42,164 nucleotides of DNA from an uncultured Tissierellia bacterium (GCA_902489145.1 CABTYV010000006.1:1-42164); one strand, 5' to 3'; positions 34,144-42,116 are shown, numbered from the stretch's first letter. Program-made: numbers and translations. Notes: a model not told the origin generated them from the letters alone.

Positions 34144-34536
34144 TTAGCGATCCTCATCGGACAGATGGTCATAGCGATCTGGATCGGAGGGTGCTTCCTC
34201 ACCTTCCGAGGCAGCCGTCTTTTCGGCTTCTTCCTTCGGCTTCTGAGCGCCATAGCCATCGACTGCCGTGACCACATAGGAAAGCGCCTGCTTCAAAATC
34301 TCCATCCGCTGACCCTCAGAGCCCGTTTCAATCTCGTAGGCATCATCCCGAATCGCCGTGATGCGGCCGCGGATCCCGCCGATAGTAACAATTTGATCCC
34401 CCACCTTCACCGAGGCGCGCATTTGTTTGGCTTCCTCGGTCCGTTTCTTTTGAGGACGGAGCACGAAGAAATAGAAGACGGCGATCATGGCCAGAAAAAT
34501 CAAAATAGAGGAGTATTGCGAATACTGTTGTGGCAT
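34144..34536 (-). CDS. yajC: Preprotein translocase subunit YajC
   Basis: YajC is a small membrane protein that associates with SecDF-SecYEG. One transmembrane segment (residues 10-27, SILIFLAMIAVFYFFVLRP) is followed by QKKRTEEAKQMRASVKVGDQIVTIGGIRGRITAI, the family signature. The 130 residues include an acidic C-terminal tail. The promoter at 34590-34619 and terminator at 34087-34116 make it a single-gene unit. secD and secF, the usual neighbours, are absent here and must be elsewhere or lost. Confidence 0.94.
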   Translation of the reverse strand: MPQQYSQYSSILIFLAMIAVFYFFVLRPQKKRTEEAKQMRASVKVGDQIVTIGGIRGRITAIRDDAYEIETGSEGQRMEILKQALSYVVTAVDGYGAQKPKEEAEKTAASEGEEAPSDPDRYDHLSDEDR

Positions 34537-34589
34537 AAATATTGTCCTTTCTGTTTTTGGATAAATGCCTGATTCCCTAAATCGTATCT

Positions 34590-34619
34590 ATTATACCGAA
34601 TCTTGAATTCAATAGGCAA
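34590..34619 (-). promoter_or_regulatory. Sigma-A-like promoter for yajC
   Basis: On the minus strand TATAAT (34590-34595) is a perfect -10 with TTGCCT (34614-34619) at 18-base spacing, a 4 of 6 match to the -35 consensus. It lies in the 92-base gap between tgt and yajC. Confidence 0.7.
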
Positions 34620-34628
34620 GCTAAGCGC

Positions 34629-35756
34629 CTAGGCTTCTTCTTCCCCTTGATAGCGGCCCAGAAAATCCGCCTTAAAAGCTAAAAATCGGTCCTCGAAGAT
34701 GGCAGCGCGCATTTCTTCCATCATGTGGAGCAGGAAATACAGGTTATGAATGGTTAAAAGACGAGCGCCCAGGATTTCGTTCACATTGAGCAGGTGACGA
34801 ATATAGGCCCGGCTATAATTTTTACAGCAGTAGCAGTCGCAGGCTTCATCGACCGGTCGAAAATCCGTCTTGTAGCAGGCGTTTCGCACCGTCACCCGAC
34901 CGCGGTGGGTCATTGCCAGACCATTTCGAGCGACTCGGGTGGGCAGGACACAGTCGCACATATCAATCCCCGCCTCAACCGAATCAAACAGATAATCGGG
35001 GCTTCCAATGCCCATATTGTAGCGCGCCTTCTCCTCCGGCATTTGAGGGGTTAAAAACTGCAAAATGCGACGAAACTCTTCAGGCGCCTCGCCCACTGAA
35101 ATTCCGCCAATGGCATAGCCATCCAGATCTCTGGCGACCGTTTCCTTGAGGGATTGGACCCGTAGGTCTTCATAAAAACCCCCTTGGATGATACCAAATA
35201 AGGCACGATCCTCCCTTTTATGGGCAGAAATACACCGGTCCAACCAGCGCAGCGTCCGCTGCATGGAATGCTCGGTATAGGAGCGATCGGCGCCATAAAA
35301 AACACACTCATCAAATGCCATCATGATATCTGAACCCAGGCATTCCTGAACCGCAATCGATTTTTCCGGCGTCAGCAGCTGGCGAGACCCATCAATATGG
35401 GAAGAAAAGGCCACCCCTTCTTCGGTCATATCCTTGGGGTCGGCCAGGGAGAAAACCTGAAAGCCGCCCGAGTCGGTCAGGATGGGATGGTCCCAGTGCA
35501 TGAAAGCATGCAGTCCCCCGGCCTGGTCGATCACCTCCGGCCCCGGCCTTAAAAAGAGATGATAGGTATTGGCCAAAATAATCTGGCTGCCAATCGAAAG
35601 CAGCTCCTCCGGCGTCATGGTTTTGACCGTAGCCTTCGTACCGACTGGCATAAAAACGGGCGTTTGGATATCCCCATGGGGGGTGTGAAGCACCCCGGCC
35701 CGGGCATGAGAATCTTTGGATTGATGTTGAAGTTCAAAAGTAACGGGTCTGGACAT
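34629..35756 (-). CDS. tgt: Queuine/preQ1 tRNA-guanine transglycosylase
   Basis: Tgt exchanges guanine 34 of GUN-anticodon tRNAs for preQ1, the first tRNA-bound step of queuosine synthesis; QueA acts next. Catalytic motifs are LTDSGGFQVFSL (general-base Asp) and DMCDCVLPTRVARNGLAMT (nucleophilic Asp). The zinc site is CDCYCCKNYSRAYIRHL. The 375 residues are normal. AAGGGAG lies five bases before the ATG. It follows queA by 26 bases. preQ1 biosynthesis genes are not in the window. Confidence 0.97.
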   Translation of the reverse strand: MSRPVTFELQHQSKDSHARAGVLHTPHGDIQTPVFMPVGTKATVKTMTPEELLSIGSQIILANTYHLFLRPGPEVIDQAGGLHAFMHWDHPILTDSGGFQVFSLADPKDMTEEGVAFSSHIDGSRQLLTPEKSIAVQECLGSDIMMAFDECVFYGADRSYTEHSMQRTLRWLDRCISAHKREDRALFGIIQGGFYEDLRVQSLKETVARDLDGYAIGGISVGEAPEEFRRILQFLTPQMPEEKARYNMGIGSPDYLFDSVEAGIDMCDCVLPTRVARNGLAMTHRGRVTVRNACYKTDFRPVDEACDCYCCKNYSRAYIRHLLNVNEILGARLLTIHNLYFLLHMMEEMRAAIFEDRFLAFKADFLGRYQGEEEA

Positions 35757-35782
35757 AGGGCTCCCTTCTTGGTGATTGGCGC

Positions 35783-36895
35783 CTAAAGAGAAAAAGCCTG
35801 GGCGTCTGCCTGGTCAAAGTCCCCCGCAAAGGACTCCTGAGCCAGGACAAAATCAGGATCTCTTCGGTCTAAAATGAGCATGGCATCGCCAAAGGAAAAG
35901 AAGCGATAGCGCAGGTCATTGGCCCTCCGGTAGGCAGCAAGAATGGTTTCTCGGCTGGTAAAGGCGGAAATCATCATAATTAGAGTGGACTTGGGCAAAT
36001 GGAAATTGGTAATAATCCCATCGATCGCCTCATAGGAAAAGCCGGGATAGATAAAGATATCCGTCCATCCCTCATCGCCTACCATGGCCCCTTTTTTCTT
36101 CATGACCGATTCCAACGTACGCGTTACCGTTGTCCCAACGGCAATCACGCGGTGGCCACGCTCCTTGGTCTTACGGATGAGCGCGGCCGTTTGCTCCGGC
36201 AACACATAGAACTCGCTGTGCATGGCATGGGCCTCGATCTCGTCCTCCTTCACCGGGCGGAAGGTGCCCAGCCCCACATGAAGCGTGAGGAAGGCCAGAT
36301 TGATCCCACCGTCCTCCAGCTCCTGAAGCAGGTCCTTCGAAAAATGCAGTCCCGCCGTAGGTGCGGCCGCGGAGCCCTTTACCCGAGCATATACCGTTTG
36401 ATAGTCATCCTTATTTTTAAGCTTTTCTGTAATATAGGGCGGCAACGGCATCTGGCCCAGACGGTCCAGGACCTCCTCCCAAATTCCTTCAAAGGAGAAA
36501 CGAATCAGGCGCTGGCCCTCCTCTAAAATCGCCAGCACTTCTGCGCGCAGCTCTTCCCCTTCCCCAAAATGGAGGATTTGTCCGACTTTTACCTTTTTCC
36601 CTGGTTTCACCAGGCAGGCCCAGTCTCGCCCTGATCGGTTTTGCAGAAGCAAAACCTCTATAGACTCTTCCTTGCCTGGTCGGTGGCCAAAAAGACGAGC
36701 CGGTATCACCTTCGTGTCATTCATCACCAGGGTATCGCCCGGCTCCAAGTAATCCTTCAGGTGAAAGAAATGGTCATGGCGAAGGGTGCCACTCGCGCGA
36801 TCCATCACCAAAAGGCGGCAGGACTCCCGTCGATCGGTTGGGTGTTGGGCAATTAAGGCCGGATCCAGTTCATAATCAAAATCACTCGTTTTCAT
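35783..36895 (-). CDS. queA: S-adenosylmethionine:tRNA ribosyltransferase-isomerase QueA
   Basis: QueA transfers and isomerises the ribosyl part of SAM onto preQ1-34 in tRNA to make epoxyqueuosine. The family sequence is continuous: FDYELDPALIAQHPTDRRESCRLLV, DTLVMNDTKVIPARLFG, GSAAAPTAGLHFSKDLL, LTLHVGLGTFRPV, HAMHSEFY and FHLPKSTLIMMISAF. Length is 370 residues, normal. Order ruvB-queA-tgt is conserved in Bacillota; the gap to ruvB is 33 bases. Confidence 0.97.
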   Translation of the reverse strand: MKTSDFDYELDPALIAQHPTDRRESCRLLVMDRASGTLRHDHFFHLKDYLEPGDTLVMNDTKVIPARLFGHRPGKEESIEVLLLQNRSGRDWACLVKPGKKVKVGQILHFGEGEELRAEVLAILEEGQRLIRFSFEGIWEEVLDRLGQMPLPPYITEKLKNKDDYQTVYARVKGSAAAPTAGLHFSKDLLQELEDGGINLAFLTLHVGLGTFRPVKEDEIEAHAMHSEFYVLPEQTAALIRKTKERGHRVIAVGTTVTRTLESVMKKKGAMVGDEGWTDIFIYPGFSYEAIDGIITNFHLPKSTLIMMISAFTSRETILAAYRRANDLRYRFFSFGDAMLILDRRDPDFVLAQESFAGDFDQADAQAFSL

Positions 36896-36928
36896 CCTTG
36901 CTTCTTTCTACTCCTTTACGTCCCGCTC

Positions 36929-37960
36929 CTATGGCTCGATCTCTTCCGTCCGGGCTGGGAAGGGCAGGGCAAAGTGCTCATAAGCCTTTCTGGTCAGCAT
37001 CCGGCCGCGAGCGGTCCGTGTGAGAAATCCAATTTGTAAAAGATAGGGTTCGATGACTTCTTCAATGGTGCCTGCCTCCAGGTTGGCAGAGGCAGCCAGC
37101 GTATCCAAGCCTACCGGTCCCCCGCCAAAATGCTCCGCCATCAGGTGGATCAGCTTGCGATCATTTTGATCGAGACCCAGCTCATCTACCTCCAGCATTT
37201 GGAGGGCCTGACGGCAAATCGGAAGGGTGATGATCCCCTGCCCTTTTACCTGGGCAAAGTCCCGGATCCTCCGAAGAAGGCGGTTGGCTACGCGTGGTGT
37301 GCCCCGCGAGCGTTGGCCAATCTCCAGGGCTGAAGGCTCCTCAATGGCAATCTCAAGGAGACGTGCCGAACGCCGAACGATCTGGGCCAGATCCTCCGGC
37401 CCATAGAGCTCCAGGTGCAGGAGCACGCCAAAGCGGTCCCGAAGCGGAGAGGAAAGCATGCCGGCTCTCGTAGTTGCACCAATGAGGGTGAAGGGAGCCA
37501 GGTCCAGACGAAGGGATTGGGCCATGGTGCCCTTGCCGACCATCAGGTCCAGGGCATAATCCTCCATAGCCGGATAGAGCACCTCCTCGACATTGCGGTT
37601 GATCCGGTGAATCTCATCAATGAAAAGCACATCGCCTTCCTGAAGATTGGTCAAAAGTGCCGCTAAATCACCCTGTTTGGCAATCGCAGGACCGGAGGTC
37701 ACCTTGATGTTGGCCCCCATTTCGTTGGAGATGATGGTAGCCAGGGTCGTCTTCCCCAAACCGGGAGGACCGGCTAAGAGGATATGATCTAAGGATTCGC
37801 CACGTTTCAAAGCAGCATCGATATAAATTTTTAATTGGTCCTTATTTTTCGTCTGGCCTATATATTCACTGAGCCAGCGGGGCCGAAGTGAGCCTTCGTA
37901 AGGCAATTCTTCTTTCTGTAAGCCGCCGCCAATCAGGCGGTGGCCCTCATGATCTGACAT
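36929..37960 (-). CDS. ruvB: Holliday junction branch migration helicase RuvB
   Basis: RuvB is the hexameric motor that, with RuvA, drives branch migration of Holliday junctions. It has LRPRWLSEYIGQ, Walker A GPPGLGKTT (64-72), Walker B VLFIDEIHR, sensor GATTRAGMLSSPLRDRFG and the C-terminal winged helix GGGPVGLDTLAASANLEAGTIEEVIEPYLLQIGFL. The ATG at 37960 has AAAGGAG five bases upstream; an ATG at 37975 is less well placed. Length is 343 residues. It starts 12 bases past the ruvA stop. Confidence 0.97.
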   Translation of the reverse strand: MSDHEGHRLIGGGLQKEELPYEGSLRPRWLSEYIGQTKNKDQLKIYIDAALKRGESLDHILLAGPPGLGKTTLATIISNEMGANIKVTSGPAIAKQGDLAALLTNLQEGDVLFIDEIHRINRNVEEVLYPAMEDYALDLMVGKGTMAQSLRLDLAPFTLIGATTRAGMLSSPLRDRFGVLLHLELYGPEDLAQIVRRSARLLEIAIEEPSALEIGQRSRGTPRVANRLLRRIRDFAQVKGQGIITLPICRQALQMLEVDELGLDQNDRKLIHLMAEHFGGGPVGLDTLAASANLEAGTIEEVIEPYLLQIGFLTRTARGRMLTRKAYEHFALPFPARTEEIEP

Positions 37961-37971
37961 GCCAGCTCCTT

Positions 37972-38562
37972 TCATGAAAGACGTCTCAAGGCATAACGAA
38001 TGCCCTCTTCCAAGGGGGCCGAGCGATCCCAGTCTGTAAGAGCGGATTCCGCTTCATTGCGCGCATAGCCTAAATTAATCAAGGCCTCCAGGGCCACCTG
38101 ATAGTTTTCCTGATCGTTCACTTGCATCGAGGGCGTTTGCACCGGACCCGATACAAGCCCCCATTCCTTGACAGCATCGACCAGCTCCAAAATGATGCGG
38201 GAGGCTGTCTTCTTCCCAATTCCCGGGGCACGCGCCAGGGTTTGAGGATCATTATTTAGGATCGCCCCCACCAGCTCTTCGACCGATAGGGTCGAAAGTA
38301 CCGAAAGCGCTACCTTGGGTCCAATGGAGCTCACTCGGTTGAGGAGCAGGAAGGCCCTTCTTTCCTCCTCATCGTAAAATCCGTAGAGGGAAAGATCATC
38401 CTCCCGCACGACCAGAACGGTATAGAGCTTATACGTTTCGCCCACACGAAAATGCGACATCGAATAGGTTGATGTCGCTAGCGCATATCCAATTCCATTG
38501 TTTTCCAGCACAAGGCCATTTTCATTGATACCGCTCACTTGTCCAATGATATAAGAGATCAT
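37972..38562 (-). CDS. ruvA: Holliday junction branch migration protein RuvA
   Basis: RuvA binds the four-way junction as a tetramer and loads RuvB. Domain I is an OB-fold (MISYIIGQVSGINENGLVLENNGIGYAL). Domain II carries helix-hairpin-helix motifs (RVSSIGPKVALSVLSTL and APGIGKKTASRIILEL). The C-terminal RuvB-binding domain is ALINLGYARNEAESAL. The 196 residues are normal. It starts 2 bases after ruvC. Confidence 0.97.
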   Translation of the reverse strand: MISYIIGQVSGINENGLVLENNGIGYALATSTYSMSHFRVGETYKLYTVLVVREDDLSLYGFYDEEERRAFLLLNRVSSIGPKVALSVLSTLSVEELVGAILNNDPQTLARAPGIGKKTASRIILELVDAVKEWGLVSGPVQTPSMQVNDQENYQVALEALINLGYARNEAESALTDWDRSAPLEEGIRYALRRLS

Positions 38563-38564
38563 GC

Positions 38565-39059
38565 TTACTCCATTCGATACTGTTCCCGAAAACGCTGAGA
38601 AAAGGCCAGGGTGATGGCAACCGCCAGCCCATCGGCTGCATCGTCTGGCTTCGGCAGCAGGTCGAGCTGGAGCAGCTTCTGAACACTGCGCTGGATTTGA
38701 AGCTTATTGGCCCGACCATAACCCGTTATGGCTAACTTGATCTGGGGAGGCGTAAACTCATAAAGAGGAAGGCCATGGCGCCGCCCACAAAGGACTTCTA
38801 CGCCCCGAGCCTGCGCGACCGGTATCACGGTTTTTTGATTCCGAAAGTAAAAAAGCTCCTCAAAAGCCATTTGATCGGGCTGGTAGTGGTCAATCAAAGC
38901 GTTGAGCTCGTCGTAAATGATCCCCAGCCGATCCGGCAGCGGGCAATGGGCCAGCGTCTCAATGCAACCATATTCCAGGGGGGTAAGCTTGCTTCCCTCA
39001 AACTGAATGACCCCATAGCCCACCAGAGCAATGCCAGGATCAATTCCTAGAATTTTCAC
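38565..39059 (-). CDS. ruvC: Crossover junction endodeoxyribonuclease RuvC
   Basis: RuvC resolves Holliday junctions by paired nicks. The four acidic catalytic residues are in place: D7 (GIDPGIALVGYGV), E67 (MAFEELFYF), D140 and D143 (KPDDAADGLAVAI). The 164 residues are standard. Its start overlaps the stop of the upstream unknown gene by 4 bases, so that gene and ruvC are translated together. Confidence 0.96.
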   Translation of the reverse strand: MKILGIDPGIALVGYGVIQFEGSKLTPLEYGCIETLAHCPLPDRLGIIYDELNALIDHYQPDQMAFEELFYFRNQKTVIPVAQARGVEVLCGRRHGLPLYEFTPPQIKLAITGYGRANKLQIQRSVQKLLQLDLLPKPDDAADGLAVAITLAFSQRFREQYRME

Positions 39060-39784
39060 CGCTTATACCTTTCCAAAACGGCATCATTCAGGCTGTTCCA
39101 AATATTTTCCTTATAAATCCGACAAGCGTTGCTGGAAAGATATTGGCGGAACTTTCGGTAGATAAAATTCAAATCCCGGATCGATAAAGTGGACTCCTCT
39201 GCCTTAAGCCTGGTCAAATCCGAAAAATCCAGCATAATTTGACGATCCAAGTGGTGATTGGCCCGATAAATCTTCGGTTTGACCACTCGCTGAGAAAAGA
39301 GATTGCAAAATTGGTAAAGATCCCGATAATTATGGGTCTGGGCTTTGAGCCAATGAAAGAACTGACTTTTGACCTTCATCGCCCGACCCTTTTGATCATT
39401 CTGGAAAAGCTGGGAGGTCGTTTTCAGAGCCTCCGGTGTAAAGCTCTCCAAGGCCACCCGCTCCAGCTGGTCCACCCAGGTCATCATATCGGGCTGTCCG
39501 CCGATGGCATAGGCTTTGAGAATCACGGCAAGTTCAAAACGATGGATATCGTCATTGACCTGTTTTCGGATGGCTTTCAAAATATAATAGCGGTCCTTGC
39601 GCTCCGATAGCGCCCGTGCCAAGGAATTGGTTAAGGCCTTCATCAGCACATAGCGCGGCTGAAGATTGGACCTGGGATGATAGAGATCAATCATCGAAAG
39701 TAGGAGGTGAATGGAGTCCGGATCGCTTTCATATAAAAATTGGTACTCGAGCGTATCTTCCAAATTTTCTAAGCGATCGAACAT
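39056..39784 (-). CDS. Hypothetical helical protein at the head of the ruv operon
   Basis: I do not recognise this family. The protein is about 242 residues, soluble by appearance (no signal peptide or membrane segment), and probably mostly helical. It is rich in Leu, Arg and Gln, with charged helices such as LMKALTNSLARALSERKDRYYILKAIRKQVNDDIHRFELAVIL and a basic C-terminal part (RDLNFIYRKFRQYLSS, KENIWNSLNDAVLERYKR). It has no P-loop, no cysteine cluster and no obvious catalytic motif. A GTG at 39787 precedes the ATG at 39784; AGGAGG spacing favours the ATG. Coupling to ruvC by a 4-base overlap, and a promoter just upstream, make it the first gene of the ruvCAB-queA-tgt unit. A nucleic-acid-related role is possible but unproven. 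Confidence 0.75.
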   Translation of the reverse strand: MFDRLENLEDTLEYQFLYESDPDSIHLLLSMIDLYHPRSNLQPRYVLMKALTNSLARALSERKDRYYILKAIRKQVNDDIHRFELAVILKAYAIGGQPDMMTWVDQLERVALESFTPEALKTTSQLFQNDQKGRAMKVKSQFFHWLKAQTHNYRDLYQFCNLFSQRVVKPKIYRANHHLDRQIMLDFSDLTRLKAEESTLSIRDLNFIYRKFRQYLSSNACRIYKENIWNSLNDAVLERYKR

Positions 39785-39819
39785 CACAAGCCCTCCTTTC
39801 CTGTCGGGTTATTTTCATT

Positions 39820-39828
39820 AGTATATCA
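39820..39828 (-). promoter_or_regulatory. Extended -10 promoter for the ruv operon
   Basis: On the minus strand TGATATACT (39820-39828) gives TATACT with the TGn extension, about 35 bases before the unknown gene that precedes ruvC. It directly follows the terminator of the upstream ligase gene. No convincing -35 is visible. Confidence 0.55.
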
Positions 39829-39857
39829 AAAAAGGGGCCGATGCGGACCGCTTTTTT
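39828..39857 (-). terminator. Terminator of the racemase-ligase unit
   Basis: An A6/T6 outer stem and a short GC stem (39834-39839 with 39846-39851, with one mismatch and one minus-strand G-U pair) surround a small loop and end in six T on the minus strand. It begins in the stop codon of the ATP-grasp gene. It is weaker than the other terminators in the window. Confidence 0.6.
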
Positions 39858-41065
39858 TATTTTTGACGTGCCGGTTCAAATTTTGGATAGTAGCGCCGGG
39901 TAGAGAACCTTCTGCGCCAATAGTTCAAAAATCGAAAGAGATTGCGGTCCGCCTTATACCATTGGGTGAAGGTGAATCCTTTTTCGACCAGATTTTGAGC
40001 CAGGGACCGGTCGCTGGGATTGCAATAACGAATCAATACCGTAGGATCCACGTTGAGCCATAACTTGCCTGTTTCATGATAGTGAACCGGAGCTTCCTGC
40101 CCCTCGATCATATCTTCTACCAGATAGGTCACGAAATTGCAGCCCCCTGCGGTCATATAAAAGGAGGATTGCCCCTGACGAAGGTTGATTTCGAACACCT
40201 TGTAGCGACCATCCCGAATATCATACTTCAGATCAAAATTTGCAAAGCCCCGGTAACCATAACCCTCCAAAAAACGCTGATACTGCTGGTAAATTTCCGG
40301 ATTCGCCTGGCTGATCAGCGCGTTATAATTGCCAATGGCTTGCGGCAGACATTCGTCCAATAAGCAGCGACCCAAGTTCATCATCCGGACCTTGCCCTTC
40401 TGATCCACATAGCAATTTAAGACATACATGGCAGAGGAATCACCGGGGATCCAGTCCTGCATGATTAGATCCGAACGGTAGCCCGCCGCATAGATCCTTC
40501 GGACGGTTGTTAGCAAATCGTCCTGATTTTGGATCTTATAGGCCTTTTCCTTCCCTTCAAACTGCAAATGAAGGTACTCGATCGAGTTATCGGCCTTCAG
40601 GGCCACCGGATATTGATCGGGCAAGGGAAAGTCCTGCCAGTGGTCACCCTTGATAATGGTCGTCTCCGGATAATCCAGTCCATATTGCGCACAAATTTGA
40701 TAGAAGGCTTCTTTGTTTTCCAGCTCCTTTTGTGCTTTTTCATCCAGGTAATTGAAGGTAAAGTAGGGCGCCAGCGCTGCTCGGTTCCGAATGAGGAGCT
40801 CCGTATAGCCATCTCCACAGCTCACCAAAAGATTTTTTTGACCCTCCTTCACCAGGCGCTTGCCCACTTCGATCATCTTGGGCAGGAAGACGTCCTGACG
40901 ATCAAAATCAGCGCTCACCTCCATGGTCAGGATCCGGGAATGGTCCGTCGCCGGCAGGTGCTTTTTGGCTAATAAAAGAGAAGACACACCATAAGCTTCA
41001 TGAAAGGAACGCGCGACGCCATAGGCGTTGTGATCCGATCCTAAAATAACGGGGAGAAAATTCAT
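39857..41065 (-). CDS. ATP-grasp carboxylate-amine ligase, probable D-aspartate ligase
   Basis: The 402-residue protein has an N-terminal pre-ATP-grasp domain (PVILGSDHNAYGVARSFHEAYG), then ELENKEAFYQICAQYGLDYPET and PVALKADNSIEY (ATP-binding lysine). The metal-binding motif is FEINLRQGQSSFYMTAGG near residue 295. This resembles the Enterococcus faecium ligase Aslfm, which attaches the beta-carboxylate of D-aspartate to Lys in UDP-MurNAc-pentapeptide, making the D-Asx cross-bridge. The gene overlaps an aspartate racemase by 4 bases, which supports D-aspartate as substrate. A basic C-terminal tail (NYWRRRFSTRRYYPKF) may contact the membrane or nucleotide. Other carboxylate-amine ligases cannot be excluded. 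Specific function is inferred; the ATP-grasp call is firm. Confidence 0.8.
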   Translation of the reverse strand: MNFLPVILGSDHNAYGVARSFHEAYGVSSLLLAKKHLPATDHSRILTMEVSADFDRQDVFLPKMIEVGKRLVKEGQKNLLVSCGDGYTELLIRNRAALAPYFTFNYLDEKAQKELENKEAFYQICAQYGLDYPETTIIKGDHWQDFPLPDQYPVALKADNSIEYLHLQFEGKEKAYKIQNQDDLLTTVRRIYAAGYRSDLIMQDWIPGDSSAMYVLNCYVDQKGKVRMMNLGRCLLDECLPQAIGNYNALISQANPEIYQQYQRFLEGYGYRGFANFDLKYDIRDGRYKVFEINLRQGQSSFYMTAGGCNFVTYLVEDMIEGQEAPVHYHETGKLWLNVDPTVLIRYCNPSDRSLAQNLVEKGFTFTQWYKADRNLFRFLNYWRRRFSTRRYYPKFEPARQK

Positions 41066-41736
41066 GCTTTCACTTCCTTACCACATTTCTGAATCGATGC
41101 CGTTACCAGGACATCCATAGCATCCAGGGCACGATCAGGCAAGATGCCCAAAGTCGATAATTCTGTACAGGCCAACACCATCCGGCCCTTCTGTTCATAT
41201 TTATCCAGTAAATGATCCATAGAAACCCGACCGTTTTCTGCTTTGATCTGGTAGATGATCCGCATCACCTCTGCTCGGTCCGCTTTTTCCAGAGGGACGA
41301 GCTCTAATCCCCATTTTTTTGCATAACGGTCATAGACCCCCGCCTGGAGGAGTCCCTGAGTTCCAAAAATAACAGCCCGCTCACAGGCCTCCGCTTGTAG
41401 CGTGCGTACCGTCTCTTCCACCATATTTATGATGGGGGCCTGAGACATTTCTGAAAGCTCTTGATAGAAATAATGGGAGGTGTTGCAAGGAATCGCAATT
41501 GCTTTTAAAGCCAGGCTGTTTAATAAGTCAAAATCCAACCGAGCCCGGTCCAAAAAAAGGGCCGGCTCTCCTTTTAATATCACTTCACTACGATCCGGCA
41601 TGGCTGCATGATTCAGGATGATCGTATTGATATGGTCCTGGTCACAATGCGCCTGGGTCATCGTGATCAGTTTATGAAAAAACACCTCTGTGGCCAGGCT
41701 ACCCATACCGCCCAGTACGCCCAGTTCATAATCCAT
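41062..41736 (-). CDS. Aspartate/glutamate racemase family protein, probable aspartate racemase
   Basis: The enzyme interconverts L- and D-aspartate without cofactor, using two cysteines. Both are present: C84 in IPCNTSHYFYQEL and C190 in LACTELSTLG. The N-terminal signature reads LGGMGSLATEVFFHKLI, with Ser in place of the usual Pro of GGMGP. DQDHINTIILNHAAMPDRS and the NTSHYF motif favour aspartate over glutamate racemase (MurI). The 224 residues are normal. AAAGGAG lies seven bases upstream. It is co-transcribed with the ATP-grasp ligase (4-base overlap) and should supply D-aspartate to it. Confidence 0.88.
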   Translation of the reverse strand: MDYELGVLGGMGSLATEVFFHKLITMTQAHCDQDHINTIILNHAAMPDRSEVILKGEPALFLDRARLDFDLLNSLALKAIAIPCNTSHYFYQELSEMSQAPIINMVEETVRTLQAEACERAVIFGTQGLLQAGVYDRYAKKWGLELVPLEKADRAEVMRIIYQIKAENGRVSMDHLLDKYEQKGRMVLACTELSTLGILPDRALDAMDVLVTASIQKCGKEVKA

Positions 41737-41804
41737 ATGCTTGCTCCTTTCCGACCATCCCCTCTTCTGTTAAAAGACTCCTCTTGATCCTCAAATGTTT
41801 TATT

Positions 41805-41813
41805 ATTTTATCA
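41805..41813 (-). promoter_or_regulatory. Extended -10 promoter for the racemase-ligase pair
   Basis: On the minus strand TGATAAAAT (41805-41813) gives TAAAAT with the TGn extension, about 70 bases before the racemase ATG. No good -35 is visible. The motif resembles those before rel and the ruv operon. The 41737-41918 gap also holds the tRNA terminator and otherwise nothing I can identify. Confidence 0.55.
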
Positions 41814-41878
41814 TAAATGATCCCCACCCTGGCTCTTTTTAAAAGGAGCCTAAGCGCGGTGGACGCTCCCGAAAAATG

Positions 41879-41913
41879 AAAAAGGCTTGAAACCAAAGGT
41901 TTCAAGCCTTTTT
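41879..41913 (-). terminator. Intrinsic terminator after the tRNA cluster
   Basis: A perfect 14-bp inverted repeat (41881-41894 with 41898-41911, extendable by two A-T pairs) with a 3-base loop is flanked by A and T runs on both sides. It lies 6 bases past tRNA-Arg and would end the tRNA transcript on the minus strand; it could also act on the plus strand. Confidence 0.9.
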
Positions 41914-41918
41914 TTCTC

Positions 41919-41992
41919 CGTGCCATTGAGGATTCGAACCCCAGGCCTTCTGGTCCGTAGCCAGACGCTCTATCCAGCTGAGCTAATGGCAC
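41919..41992 (-). tRNA. tRNA-Arg (anticodon ACG)
   Basis: The minus strand folds as a cloverleaf. The acceptor is GTGCCAT with ATGGCAC, the D-arm GCTCAGCTGGATAGAGC, the anticodon stem TCTGG/CCAGA with loop CTACGGA (ACG), and the T-arm contains GGTTCGAATCC. The discriminator is G. No CCA is encoded (the next bases are GAG). ACG is the arginine anticodon that TadA deaminates to ICG. Confidence 0.95.
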
Positions 41993-42002
41993 ATAAGAGA
42001 AA

Positions 42003-42073
<71 letters not shown>

Positions 42074-42096
42074 AGGAGGGCGATCTGAAATGAAAG

Positions 42097-42116
42097 GAGT
42101 TTCCCAAAGGAAACTC
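42097..42116 (-). other. Short hairpin between the two glycine tRNAs
   Basis: A perfect 8-bp inverted repeat (42097-42104 with 42109-42116) with a 4-base loop lies in the 49-base spacer. The following minus-strand sequence is only weakly T-rich, so it could be a weak terminator or a processing signal. Confidence 0.45.

Noticed and set aside
35999..36526. 175-codon plus-strand open frame
   Set aside because: Antisense shadow of queA, whose family motifs run uninterrupted on the other strand.
41726..41992. 88-codon minus-strand open frame ahead of the racemase
   Set aside because: Its first part is translated tRNA-Arg and it crosses the tRNA terminator hairpin, so it is not a gene.
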